Of a stretch of DNA of 64,000 nt, positions 53,977-63,850 are shown piece after piece. The number at the start of each line of letters is the position of its first letter. Position 1 is the first letter of the stretch. A program made the translations under genes and the position numbers. Where the stretch lies: contig NZ_AP019823.1 of NCBI RefSeq assembly GCF_007990525.1, positions 1,426,001 to 1,490,000 on the forward strand, written 5' to 3'. The notes under the pieces are model-generated. The model worked only from the letters and a program-made list of their open reading frames with translations, was not told the origin of the DNA and searched no databases. This DNA is from Leptotrichia hofstadii. GTDB taxonomy: Bacteria > Fusobacteriota > Fusobacteriia > Fusobacteriales > Leptotrichiaceae.

Positions 53977-54444
53977 TCAGTTAGTTTCTTCTGCCCTTAT
54001 AATTTTTATAATTTCTTCATTTGAATCAGCTTTCAGCAAATTATCAACAAATTTTTCATCCCTGATTAGCCTTGAAATCCTTGCAAGCACTTTGAGATAT
54101 TCTTGAGTTTTCTTTTCAGGGCATAAAAACATAAAAAATATATTCACGTCCTCACCATCCATTGAATTATATGACACGCCATTTTTAGAAATTCCAAAAG
54201 TTATTATCAGCTCATCTACCGCTTTAGTCTTTGCATGAGGCAAAGCAATTCTTCTGCCAATTCCTGTCGAACCCATTTCCTCCCTTGCAAAAATATCGCT
54301 CAGTCCCTGTTCTTCATCCTTAATTAATCCTGTACTTTTCAAATTATTATACAGCTCTTTAATTACTGCATTCTTATTTTTCGATTCTAAATTTAAATCT
54401 ATCGTGTCTATTTTGATATAGTCAGCAATATTTTTATCTTCCAT
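53977..54444 (-). CDS. PTS EIIA-type regulator, PtsN-like
   Basis: A 155-residue EIIA domain of the mannitol/fructose type. The phosphorylatable histidine lies in GIGRRIALPHAKT, about residue 68. It has no IIB or IIC partner nearby, which favours a regulatory PtsN-like role over sugar uptake. The start overlaps recO's end by 11 bases. As in many bacteria, a stand-alone EIIA beside stress and cell-envelope genes suggests nitrogen or potassium-related control, but that is inferred. Confidence 0.85.
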   Translation of the reverse strand: MEDKNIADYIKIDTIDLNLESKNKNAVIKELYNNLKSTGLIKDEEQGLSDIFAREEMGSTGIGRRIALPHAKTKAVDELIITFGISKNGVSYNSMDGEDVNIFFMFLCPEKKTQEYLKVLARISRLIRDEKFVDNLLKADSNEEIIKIIRAEETN

Positions 54445-55129
54445 AAAATTCCTCCATAATAAATTTATTTATTTTTAGCTCAACCTGTAAATTTCTGTTT
54501 ATAAAATTTTCAAAAATTAGAACCATTTTTCTTAAAAAATCAATATATTTTTCAAATTTTTCCTGAGTCTCAAGCATATTTGAATTTTTTTTTGAAATTT
54601 GCAGGATTTCCTTATATTTTTTTATATTTTCATTTTTTTCTTTTTTCAATATTAAGCTTATTTCATCAATGTCATAAATACCCTGTTCTATCATTATCCT
54701 TCTCAAGAATGATAATACAACATAATATTTATAACCTTTTTTCAAACATGGAAGAATATCAATAAAAGCTAATATTTCCACCAGCTTATCAAAAAAATCC
54801 CCATTTTCATTTGTCATATAATAAATTTTATCTATGCTATCCAGCACATATAATGATATTTCCAGCTTATTAATGTTTTTTATGATACTATTAAAATTTT
54901 TTATAATTTCGACTTCTTTTACGACATAATAATTATTTTTCTGTGAAAGTGTTATTTCAACTTCATTCAGCGGATTTAACGAAACAACATTTCTTTTATT
55001 GGATTTTCGGATTCCATAAGCAGTTGCCATGATTTTACCGTAATCCTTGCTGAAAAGTGTAACTTGTAAATCCGCTTCCTTCATTTCTTTTTTCTTTAAA
55101 ACAATGCAATTTGTCTTTATTATTTTCAT
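54434..55129 (-). CDS. recO: DNA repair protein RecO
   Basis: RecO anneals DNA and loads RecA with RecR. The 231 residues open MKIIKTNCIVLKKKEMKEAD and have the OB-fold pattern LFSKDYGKIMATAYGIRKSNKR, then the helical domain. The zinc cysteines of many RecO proteins are not seen, a feature also known in other lineages. It is 25 bases downstream of the LolA-like gene and overlaps the PTS IIA gene. recR is at 36774-37391. Confidence 0.9.
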   Translation of the reverse strand: MKIIKTNCIVLKKKEMKEADLQVTLFSKDYGKIMATAYGIRKSNKRNVVSLNPLNEVEITLSQKNNYYVVKEVEIIKNFNSIIKNINKLEISLYVLDSIDKIYYMTNENGDFFDKLVEILAFIDILPCLKKGYKYYVVLSFLRRIMIEQGIYDIDEISLILKKEKNENIKKYKEILQISKKNSNMLETQEKFEKYIDFLRKMVLIFENFINRNLQVELKINKFIMEEFYGR

Positions 55130-55154
55130 AATTTTACAATTTATCCACGCTGAA

Positions 55155-55694
55155 TTATCTGAAATTCGATAATCTGTAAATTATTTGAGAACTTCCATCC
55201 TTCACAGAAATTTTTGATGGATAGCTGTATCCGTTAGATGTCTTATAGTCACTGAAGTTTACTGTATTGCCACTGCTCTTTATGGATGTCAGCCAATTAT
55301 TTGAAAATGTAAAGGTATCTCCATTTTTAGTTTGTGTTTGCTTAGACTTTATGCTTCTTAGCTTATTGAACACCGCTAAAATGTTTGCTTCACTTTTTTC
55401 AACTTTTTGTGTTACAGTCTGCTTCAAGCTTGGATAATAGATAGTCTTCTTACTTCCGCTGAAAGTATAGACTTCTCCTTTATTTACACTTGGCGCAGTA
55501 ATCTGAAGCTTCATTGTGCCTGAATTATACGTCATAACGTAGCTTTTACTTCTTCTTTTGCCATTAAATGTAGCATCTTCCGTAACATTTACCGTAAAAT
55601 TGCTTTTTTCCCAGAAATCCTTTGAAAAGGAAAAAACTGATACCAATAAAAATAATAGAATAACTTTTTTTGTTAATGTCAACTGCTTTAACAT
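55155..55694 (-). CDS. lolA: LolA-like periplasmic lipoprotein carrier
   Basis: I start at the ATG at 55694, about nine bases after GAGGTG. The 179-residue product has a signal peptide (LFLLVSVFSFS), then a half-barrel pattern of LolA type: SYVMTYNSGTMKLQITAP, KGEVYTFSGSKKTIYYPSLKQTV and SNNWLTSI. LolA carries lipoproteins across the periplasm to the outer membrane. The Lol ABC genes are 4 kb downstream in the same operon, which supports the assignment. Sequence likeness to classical LolA is weak, so this is a fold-level call. Confidence 0.75.
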   Translation of the reverse strand: MLKQLTLTKKVILLFLLVSVFSFSKDFWEKSNFTVNVTEDATFNGKRRSKSYVMTYNSGTMKLQITAPSVNKGEVYTFSGSKKTIYYPSLKQTVTQKVEKSEANILAVFNKLRSIKSKQTQTKNGDTFTFSNNWLTSIKSSGNTVNFSDYKTSNGYSYPSKISVKDGSSQIIYRLSNFR

Positions 55695-55781
55695 AACTAA
55701 ACTCACCTCTTTATTTGATTTTGTCAAACGGCACTATTTATGTGACAAATGCCATTTTGTTATATATTAATACATATTTCT

Positions 55782-56696
55782 TTAATTTGTTTGTGAATTT
55801 TCTTTATTTTGCTGTTCTTCCTGAGCTTTTAACTCTTTTTGTATCTGTGTATTTATTGAATCGTTAATGCTCCATTTGTAAACCATGACACTTTGGATGT
55901 CAAATATATTTACATTAGGCTTGAACCTTACTTCTTTCATCTTGTTGAAGGCGTTCAGTTCTGTCACTTTGAAAGTTCCTACCCTAATCCCTCTTGGCAG
56001 TATATCGCTTACTCCCGAAGTTTCTATCTTAAACATTGTATCTTTATTAACGCTAGTTTCGTTATAATTCTGGATTGAATATGTTCCGTTACCGTTTCCA
56101 CGCAGAATTTGAAGACTTCCATTATTTACAACTACGCTCAGTTTAGAAGTTTTGCTTGTAAGCAAGGTAACTTCAGAATATTCCTCACTGACTTTAGAAA
56201 TCTTTCCTATAAGATAGCCATCGTACATTACAGGCAGATTTATTTTTATTCCCTGTGCAGATCCTTTATTTATATACATTTTTTCTGACGAGTTTCCATT
56301 TTCCACAAGCGCCACATCTGCCGCTATAAACTCAGCCTGAGTTTTTTGACGCATGTCAAGCATTTTACGCAAGTTCTCATTTTCCTGTTTCACATATGCA
56401 AGCTCCATATTCTGGACTTTATTTTTCTGCAGCTCGAAATCCCTTGTTTTATTATTTTCAATGTAATCATCAATATAACTGATGTCATTAACCCTGGATC
56501 TCAGCTTTAACACCTGTGTATAAAGCATGCTCTTTACTTTTACCAGCCTGAAATTTACCGACTGTGTTATACCATCCATAAAGGTAAATGAACTCGTAAT
56601 CCTATTTTTAAATGCAAATAAAACTATTATTATAATTATTATTATTAAGATTGTCCTACCTGTGCTTTTTTTCTCATAAAAATTATCCAAACTCAT
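55782..56696 (-). CDS. mreC: Rod shape-determining protein MreC
   Basis: MreC links the cell wall elongation machinery to MreB. The 304 residues have one N-terminal membrane helix (LIIIIIIIIVLFAF, about 16-30), a coiled coil (about 70-110) and the two-barrel periplasmic domain (VALVENGNSSEKMYINKGS and VSDILPRGIRVG). It heads the long operon, and its promoter region has a strong palindrome. mreB and mreD are not in the window. Confidence 0.94.
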   Translation of the reverse strand: MSLDNFYEKKSTGRTILIIIIIIIVLFAFKNRITSSFTFMDGITQSVNFRLVKVKSMLYTQVLKLRSRVNDISYIDDYIENNKTRDFELQKNKVQNMELAYVKQENENLRKMLDMRQKTQAEFIAADVALVENGNSSEKMYINKGSAQGIKINLPVMYDGYLIGKISKVSEEYSEVTLLTSKTSKLSVVVNNGSLQILRGNGNGTYSIQNYNETSVNKDTMFKIETSGVSDILPRGIRVGTFKVTELNAFNKMKEVRFKPNVNIFDIQSVMVYKWSINDSINTQIQKELKAQEEQQNKENSQTN

Positions 56697-56821
56697 TATT
56701 ACATAATCCTCTCGCTTTTATAGTAAAATCTTTTAAAACTGGTTTCTTCACTCCAATTTTAAAAAGGTCATTATATTTCAAAAGTTATTAGATATAAAAT
56801 CAGCATTAAAACTTTTTAACA

Positions 56822-56855
56822 TTGATATAATAACATATAACATACATTATATCAA
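56822..56855. promoter_or_regulatory. Perfect inverted repeat in the mreC promoter region
   Basis: TTGATATAAT (56822-56831) and ATTATATCAA (56846-56855) are perfect ten-base inverted repeats with 14 bases between. Each half contains a TGATATAAT extended -10, so the minus-strand half probably is the mreC operon promoter about 125 bases before the ATG. The symmetry could be an operator or two face-to-face promoters. Confidence 0.5.
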
Positions 56856-56933
56856 GTTTTTTATAATTAATTTTTTTATGATGGAAACATTCCCCCTGTA
56901 TCTTAACCACAGCAAAAAATTCAGACATAAAAA

Positions 56934-56965
56934 GAGACATTTCATGCATAATGACAAAATGTCCC
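56934..56965 (-). terminator. Terminator of the 158-residue exported protein gene
   Basis: Minus strand GGGACATTT pairs with AAATGTCTC (one G-U pair), followed by five T residues. Confidence 0.8.
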
Positions 56966-56983
56966 TTCAAAAGTTTTCAAATA

Positions 56984-57460
56984 TTATTCCTGACCTACTA
57001 TTTTTATGTAACGTTGATTCAGCTGAGCCTTTCTATGCGGATTATAGTGTAAATACAGCTTTACGCTTTCAACTGACCCTAAATCTGTTTTAATAAATTT
57101 TTCAGGATTTTCATTTCCCCAGTAGACAAATTCTGGCTTGTTGGCGGCTTTTCTTGCTTGTTCCTCTTTTTCCCTGTCCTCCTGCAAACGAGCCTCTCTT
57201 CTGTATTTTTCGACGATTTGCTGTCTAGTCAAAGAATTTGCCGTGGCGCTTGTCGTAACTTTGCCTGCCTGAACATCTGGAAGAATTTGAAATTTATTAG
57301 CCGATATATCTTCGGGCTTAACTTTTATTTTTTTAGGACTGAACTGGTCTGATTCTGCTTGTTTTCTGTATTTGTCAAGAATTGCCTGCTTTTCCTCCGA
57401 AAGTTTGGCAAAAGATACAGCTGATATGATTGTTACTGCGATTAAGATAATTTTCTTCAT
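56984..57460 (-). CDS. Exported protein with short Tyr-Arg repeats, unknown
   Basis: A 158-residue product with a signal peptide (MKKIILIAVTIISAVSFA). The mature part has two related motifs: ILDKYRKQAE near 28 and IVEKYRREAR near 83, separated by a Thr/Ser/Ala-rich linker. A C-terminal stretch with KLYLHYNPHRKAQLNQRY is basic. It is a single-gene unit with its own terminator. I recognise no family; the motif may be a peptidoglycan or protein-binding helix. Confidence 0.7.
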   Translation of the reverse strand: MKKIILIAVTIISAVSFAKLSEEKQAILDKYRKQAESDQFSPKKIKVKPEDISANKFQILPDVQAGKVTTSATANSLTRQQIVEKYRREARLQEDREKEEQARKAANKPEFVYWGNENPEKFIKTDLGSVESVKLYLHYNPHRKAQLNQRYIKIVGQE

Positions 57461-57578
57461 TTTTTTGTCCTTTCTGTATTATAATTTTTTTTTTAAATTT
57501 ACCTTAGTTTAAAATTTCAATTGCATTATACCAGTATTTGTTAAAAACTTCAAGAGAAAAATAAACATTTCATAATTA

Positions 57579-57607
57579 TTGATATTTCATTTTTTTTATA
57601 GTACAAT
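57579..57607 (+). promoter_or_regulatory. Promoter of the mvaS operon
   Basis: TTGATA (57579-57584), a 17-base spacer and TACAAT (57602-57607). The leader is about 100 bases and contains the inverted repeat at 57617-57668. Confidence 0.6.
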
Positions 57608-57616
57608 ATGTGTAGT

Positions 57617-57668
57617 TATACTTAAATTTTTTACACATATTGGTTCTCACACCATATTTTTAAGTATA
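57617..57668 (+). promoter_or_regulatory. Stem-loop in the mvaS leader
   Basis: TATACTTAAA (57617-57626) and TTTAAGTATA (57659-57668) are perfect ten-base inverted repeats. The loop contains a GG...CC hairpin. It ends about 45 bases before the ATG. It could be a cis-acting RNA element or an operator; no known riboswitch is recognised, and there is no T run for a terminator. Confidence 0.4.
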
Positions 57669-57714
57669 ATCCGAGATTCCTTCAAAAAATATTTTATAGA
57701 AAGGGCGGAATTTT

Positions 57715-58926
57715 ATGAAAATTAAGGAAATAGGAGAAAAAATTAAAATTGGAATAGATAAAATTGGTTTTGCAATGCCAAAATACTTTTTAGATATACG
57801 GGATTTAGCTCTCGGAAGAAATGAGAATGAAAATAAGTTTGTGAAGGGGCTTATGCAAAGCGAGATGAGCATTACACCTGTAACGGAGGATATTGTGTCG
57901 CTTGGGGCAAGTGCGGCTGAACAGATTTTAGATGAAGAAGATAAAAAAAATATTGAAATGGTTATTGTCGGAACAGAATCAGGAATTGACCAAAGCAAGG
58001 CTTCTGCTGTTTTTATCCATCATCTGCTGGACATTCAGCCATTTGCACGATGTATCGAGATTAAGGAAGCCTGCTATGGGGCAACCGCCGCATTGACCTT
58101 TGCAAAAAATTATATTGAAAAAAATGAAAACGCCTCTGTTTTAGTAATTGCTTCAGATATTGCAAAATACGGAATTGACACTCCTGGAGAATCTACACAG
58201 GGGGCAGGAAGTATCGCAATGCTAATAAAAAAAGACCCAAAAATTGCCGTCATAAATGATGAAAATGTATGCCAAACCCGTGATATTATGGATTTCTGGC
58301 GTCCCAACTATTCAGATTTCCCAATAGTAGACGGACATTTTTCAACAAAGCAGTATCTTGACTGCCTTGCAACGACATTTGATGAATACAAAAAAAGATA
58401 TAATCAAGATTTATCCGATTTTGTTGCTTTCTGTTTTCATCTACCATTTCCAAAACTTGGATTAAAAGCGATTAATTCACTTTTGGAGAAAAACATGGAA
58501 AAAGAAGTAAAAAATAAATTTCTGGAAAAATTTCATACTTCAATAATTTATGGAAAACGAGTTGGAAATATCTACACAGGCTCTCTTTATCTAAGTTTGC
58601 TTTCTTTACTTGAAAACTGCGATAGCTTGAAAGCCGGCGACAAGATTGGAATGTATAGTTATGGAAGCGGTGCTGTTTGTGAATTTTTTAATCTAACCCT
58701 TGCAGAAGGCTTTAAAAATCATCTAAGGCATGATAGATTAAATGATTTTGACAATAGAAGGCAATTGTCAATAAATGAATATGAAAATTTATTTTTTGAA
58801 AAAATAATTTTAGATAATGAAGGAAATTGCGATTTTTCAAATAGAAAACTTATTCAGGAAAGCGATAACGCATTTGTGTTAGAAAAAGTGGAAAATCACA
58901 AAAGAATTTACAAAAAAATAAAATAA
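57715..58926 (+). CDS. mvaS: Hydroxymethylglutaryl-CoA synthase
   Basis: MvaS condenses acetyl-CoA with acetoacetyl-CoA to HMG-CoA, the entry to the mevalonate route of isoprenoids. The 403 residues include IGIDKIGFAMPKYF at the start, the catalytic cysteine in IKEACYGATAAL (about 119) and the GSYLSLLSLLEN-like region. The start is taken with GGGCGGA upstream. mvaA follows two genes later. Fusobacterium relatives use the other (MEP) route, so this points to Leptotrichiaceae or transfer from Firmicutes. Confidence 0.94.
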   Translation: MKIKEIGEKIKIGIDKIGFAMPKYFLDIRDLALGRNENENKFVKGLMQSEMSITPVTEDIVSLGASAAEQILDEEDKKNIEMVIVGTESGIDQSKASAVFIHHLLDIQPFARCIEIKEACYGATAALTFAKNYIEKNENASVLVIASDIAKYGIDTPGESTQGAGSIAMLIKKDPKIAVINDENVCQTRDIMDFWRPNYSDFPIVDGHFSTKQYLDCLATTFDEYKKRYNQDLSDFVAFCFHLPFPKLGLKAINSLLEKNMEKEVKNKFLEKFHTSIIYGKRVGNIYTGSLYLSLLSLLENCDSLKAGDKIGMYSYGSGAVCEFFNLTLAEGFKNHLRHDRLNDFDNRRQLSINEYENLFFEKIILDNEGNCDFSNRKLIQESDNAFVLEKVENHKRIYKKIK

Positions 58927-58949
58927 ATTTCTGAAAGGAGCTAATTAAT

Positions 58950-59540
58950 ATGAATTTAGAAGAACAGCGGCAGTTTATTTTATCTGGAAAAGTTTACAAT
59001 GATTTAACTCCAGAGCTTATAAAAGCTAGAGAAAATACTGTTTTTTTAACAAATAAATATAACGAAAGTTTTGGAAAACCGTCATCAGAAAGAGAAGCAA
59101 TCCTAAAAAATCTTTTAAAATCAATTGGTAAAAATGTGCATTTTGAACCAACATTCCGATGTGAATTTGGATTTAATATTTCAATAGGAGATAACTTTTA
59201 TGCAAATTTTGACTGTGTAATGCTTGACGGTGGCGGAATTGAAATTGGAAATAATGTTCTTTTTGGACCAAGAGTAGGAATTTATACTTCTAATCACAGC
59301 ACTGATGCAGAAGAAAGAATAAATGGAGGATGTTATGCCAAGCCTGTAAAAATTGGGAATAATGTCTGGATTGGCGCGGGAGTCCACATTAATCAAGGAG
59401 TTACAATTGGAAACAACACTATTATTGGCTCTGGAAGCGTTGTTACAAAAGATATTCCAGATAATGTAATTGCCGCAGGAGTGCCGTGCAAAGTTATCAG
59501 AAAAATAACAGAAAAAGATAAAACTGGCTATAAACCTTAA
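58950..59540 (+). CDS. Maltose/galactoside O-acetyltransferase family protein
   Basis: The 196-residue product is a left-handed beta-helix acetyltransferase: hexapeptide repeats appear as IGNNVLFGPRVGIYTS and VWIGAGVHINQGVTIGNNTIIGSGSVV. The N-terminal domain (EEQRQFILSGKVYNDLTPEL) is that of Maa/LacA enzymes. The catalytic histidine sits in YTSNHSTD (about 115). It acetylates a sugar with acetyl-CoA; the substrate is not known. It lies between mvaS and mvaA and may simply be a passenger in that operon. Confidence 0.9.
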   Translation: MNLEEQRQFILSGKVYNDLTPELIKARENTVFLTNKYNESFGKPSSEREAILKNLLKSIGKNVHFEPTFRCEFGFNISIGDNFYANFDCVMLDGGGIEIGNNVLFGPRVGIYTSNHSTDAEERINGGCYAKPVKIGNNVWIGAGVHINQGVTIGNNTIIGSGSVVTKDIPDNVIAAGVPCKVIRKITEKDKTGYKP

Positions 59541-59559
59541 AAATTTAAACTATATTTTC

Positions 59560-59600
59560 ACTCAAGCATTAGAATTTGACAATTTTTTAAGTGCTTGAGT
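59560..59600 (+). terminator. Terminator between the acetyltransferase gene and mvaA
   Basis: ACTCAAGCA and TGCTTGAGT form a perfect nine-base-pair stem followed by T-rich sequence. mvaA would then need readthrough or its own promoter. Confidence 0.8.
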
Positions 59601-59639
59601 TTTATTATAAACTCAAAACGGAAGGAACTGATTTTAAAT

Positions 59640-60932
59640 ATGAAAAAGGAAAATCAAAAAAAATTAAACTGGCTTGGATTTCAGAAAAAAGAACGGACTG
59701 AAAGAATACAGATGTTAAAAGATAATGGCTTTTTAACTGAAGAATTTGAACAACTTCTGAAAAAAAACGAGAACTTGCCACTAGAAACTGCAAATCAAAT
59801 GGCTGAAAATGGAATTGGAACATTTGCCTTGCCATTCAGCGTTGCTCCAAACTTTGTTATTGATAAAAAAGATTATGCTGTGCCAATGGTTACGGAAGAA
59901 CCGTCTGTTGTAGCAGGATGCAGTTACGCAGCTAAAATTATAGGAAAATCTGGCGGTTTCACGACAAAAATTTTGGACAGGAAAATGATTGGGCAAGTTG
60001 CATTGTATAATATTTTGGACTTTGATAATGCTATTTCAATAATTTTGGAAAATAAAAATGAAATTTTGAAAATTGCAAATGATGCCCATCCTTCGATTGT
60101 AGGACGTGGTGGTGGAGCAATTAATATTGAAGCGAAGAATATTGATGAATTTTTGATTGTTTATCTGATTGCCGATGTGAAGGAGGCTATGGGAGCAAAT
60201 ATTTTGAATACAATGCTTGAGGCAATAAAAATACCGCTTGAAAATATTACAAACGGAAAAAGCCTAATGGCAATTTTATCAAATTATGCAACTGAATCTC
60301 TTGTAAAAGCAGAATGTGAAGTAAATGTAAAACTTCTTAGCAGCTCAATGGAAACATCTATTGAAACTGCAAAAAAAATAGAACTTGCAAGCAAATTTGC
60401 AAAACTTGATATTTATCGTGCCACAACTCATAATAAAGGAATTTTCAATGGAATTGACGCTGTAGTAATCGCTACTGGGAATGACTGGCGCGCAATTGAA
60501 GCTGGGGGGAATGCCTTTGCTGTGAAAAATGGCAAATACGAAGGTCTTACAACTTGGACTTTTGATGAAAGCACAAATAAATTAAAGGGGGAACTTACCC
60601 TTCCAATGCCAATTGCAAGTGTAGGCGGCTCAATAGGACTAAATCCGAGCGTAAAAGCCGCATTTAATATTTTAGGAAATCCTGACGCAAGGACACTGGC
60701 AAGCATTATCACATCAGTAGGACTCGCTCAAAACTTTGCCGCGGTAAAAGCGCTTGTTACAACTGGAATACAGCACGGACACATGAAGCTGCAGGCTCGT
60801 TCGTTAGCACTTTTTGCTGGTGCAAAAGGCAAGGAAATTGATATTGCCGTAGAAAGGCTTTTGGAAAGTGGAAAAAGTATTAATTTGGAAAATGTGAAGG
60901 CAATTTTGGAAGAAATAAAAATCAAAAAATAA
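59640..60932 (+). CDS. mvaA: Hydroxymethylglutaryl-CoA reductase, class II
   Basis: HMG-CoA reductase of the bacterial class, giving mevalonate from HMG-CoA (or the reverse in catabolic users). I start at the ATG at 59640, giving 430 residues, normal for the class. The opening LNWLGFQKKERTER and the motifs EPSVVAGCSYAAK, AMGANILNT and GNDWRAIEAG are typical, with LPMPIASVGGS near 330. It shares the mvaS neighbourhood, supporting the biosynthetic direction. The rest of the mevalonate genes must lie elsewhere. Confidence 0.94.
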   Translation: MKKENQKKLNWLGFQKKERTERIQMLKDNGFLTEEFEQLLKKNENLPLETANQMAENGIGTFALPFSVAPNFVIDKKDYAVPMVTEEPSVVAGCSYAAKIIGKSGGFTTKILDRKMIGQVALYNILDFDNAISIILENKNEILKIANDAHPSIVGRGGGAINIEAKNIDEFLIVYLIADVKEAMGANILNTMLEAIKIPLENITNGKSLMAILSNYATESLVKAECEVNVKLLSSSMETSIETAKKIELASKFAKLDIYRATTHNKGIFNGIDAVVIATGNDWRAIEAGGNAFAVKNGKYEGLTTWTFDESTNKLKGELTLPMPIASVGGSIGLNPSVKAAFNILGNPDARTLASIITSVGLAQNFAAVKALVTTGIQHGHMKLQARSLALFAGAKGKEIDIAVERLLESGKSINLENVKAILEEIKIKK

Positions 60933-60946
60933 TATAACAGAAAAAA

Positions 60947-60974
60947 AAGAGGTAGTTCATAGTGGCTACCCCTT
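60947..60974. terminator. Convergent terminator between mvaA and groEL
   Basis: Minus strand AAGGGGTAG pairs with CTACCTCTT (one G-U pair), with T runs on both strands. It ends groEL transcription, and mvaA transcription less tightly. Confidence 0.8.
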
Positions 60975-60996
60975 ATTTTATTACATTTTATTAAAT

Positions 60997-62676
<1,680 letters not shown>

Positions 62677-62786
62677 TTAATAATATGATTTTTATTTTAA
62701 TAAGAAATTAAAATTACTTGTTTTGTAATGTCTGTCTTATTTTTTTATACATTTAATTTTCATTCAAATTTATTTTTAAATTTTTA

Positions 62787-63050
62787 TTATTCAACGATTG
62801 CCAAAACATTGTCTTTTTCCAAAATCAAGTAACTTTCTTCCCCATCCTTAACTTCAGTTCCAGAATATTTTTCAAAAATTACTTTATCTCCAGCTTTAAC
62901 TTCCTCAACCTTTGAACCAACTGCTAAAACTTCTCCAATTATCGGTTTTTCCTTTGAAGCTGTCCCCGGCAATACAATCCCGCTTTTTGTAACTTCTTCC
63001 TGTTCTGTCTGTTTTATTAAAATTCTTTCTCCCAATGGTTTAATTATCAT
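62787..63050 (-). CDS. groES: 10 kDa chaperonin GroES
   Basis: The co-chaperonin lid for GroEL has 87 residues, slightly short of the usual 95 or so. The opening IIKPLGERILIKQ, mobile loop EVTKSGIVLPGTASKEKP and the GDKVIFEKYSGTEV segment are clear. AGGAGG lies before the ATG. It is first in the groES-groEL operon; a CIRCE element sits just upstream. Confidence 0.97.
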   Translation of the reverse strand: MIIKPLGERILIKQTEQEEVTKSGIVLPGTASKEKPIIGEVLAVGSKVEEVKAGDKVIFEKYSGTEVKDGEESYLILEKDNVLAIVE

Positions 63051-63081
63051 TTTTCCTCCTAAAATTTGCTTTTTTAATTTT

Positions 63082-63108
63082 TTAGCACTCTATTAGACTA
63101 AGTGCTAA
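63082..63108. promoter_or_regulatory. CIRCE element (HrcA operator)
   Basis: TTAGCACTC (63082-63090), nine bases, then AAGTGCTAA (63100-63108). The consensus right arm is GAGTGCTAA, so there is one mismatch. The site lies between the groES promoter and start codon, where HrcA repression is expected. Confidence 0.93.
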
Positions 63109-63112
63109 CAAC

Positions 63113-63141
63113 ATAATAATACATTTTAAAAAATTTTGCAA
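63113..63141 (-). promoter_or_regulatory. Promoter of groES-groEL
   Basis: Minus strand TTGCAA (63136-63141), a 17-base spacer and TATTAT (63113-63118), immediately upstream of CIRCE. Confidence 0.7.
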
Positions 63142-63193
63142 GTCTTTTTTCCATTTTTTTCAAAATTTTTATATTTTTTCAATGATTAGAAAA

Positions 63194-63215
63194 AATGACC
63201 CATTTCTGAGCCATT
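63194..63215 (-). terminator. Terminator of the 208-residue protein gene
   Basis: Minus strand AATGGC pairs with GGTCATT (one G-U pair), with six T residues after. It is short but well placed, ten bases past the stop. Confidence 0.55.
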
Positions 63216-63223
63216 TTAATTTT

Positions 63224-63850
63224 TTATTTCTTGCCTTTATCTTTATAGTAGCTGTCCCTTATTTCTTTAAGCACTCTGTCTGCTTTATCATTTTTTTCCT
63301 TTGGAGTGTTTTTTGCTACTTCAATGTTACCCCTGCTAGTATTTATGATTATAATTTTGTCTGTAGTCTTTGGAGCTTTTGCAAATGTTGAGCCTTTATT
63401 TCCGCTGTAATAACTTGCTCTTGCTTCTTTTAGGGCTTTTTTTGCTCTTTTTAGCTCCTCTTTTGTTAATTCACGCCTTACGACTGGAGCTTGTACAGGC
63501 TCATGAACAGGGGCAGAATCTGTTATTCTTAGCTTTTCCTTTTTCACCTTGATTACATTTGGCTTAGTTTCTATAGCTTGCTGTTTTTTTTCTGGCTTTT
63601 TCTGAATTATGTACTTTTCCATTTCAGATTTATTTTGTACAGTTTTTTTCTCTGACTGAGCCTTTTCTTCTGCTAATTTACGTTGTATTTCAGCTTCTTC
63701 CCTCTCCTTTTCGGCTTCAATCTGATTCTTTTGGTTTTTGTAATAATCATCCCTTACTTTTTTTATTATTGTTCTTGTCCCGATGGCTAGCAGCGGAATC
63801 CCTACTGCAAGGATTGAACTTACAACTATTAATTTTTTCCTATTTTTCAT
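63224..63850 (-). CDS. Membrane-anchored coiled-coil protein with repeated Lys-Arg-Tyr motif
   Basis: A 208-residue protein with an N-terminal membrane helix (about 7-25), a charged coiled coil rich in Glu, Lys and Gln (about 40-80), and a proline-containing linker. A short motif occurs three times: KKVRDDYYKN at about 30, KEARASYYSG near 143 and KEIRDSYYKD near 195. It is not a known family to me. The similar placement of YY after a basic helix suggests binding units. The start has GGGAGGA upstream. Confidence 0.65.
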   Translation of the reverse strand: MKNRKKLIVVSSILAVGIPLLAIGTRTIIKKVRDDYYKNQKNQIEAEKEREEAEIQRKLAEEKAQSEKKTVQNKSEMEKYIIQKKPEKKQQAIETKPNVIKVKKEKLRITDSAPVHEPVQAPVVRRELTKEELKRAKKALKEARASYYSGNKGSTFAKAPKTTDKIIIINTSRGNIEVAKNTPKEKNDKADRVLKEIRDSYYKDKGKK

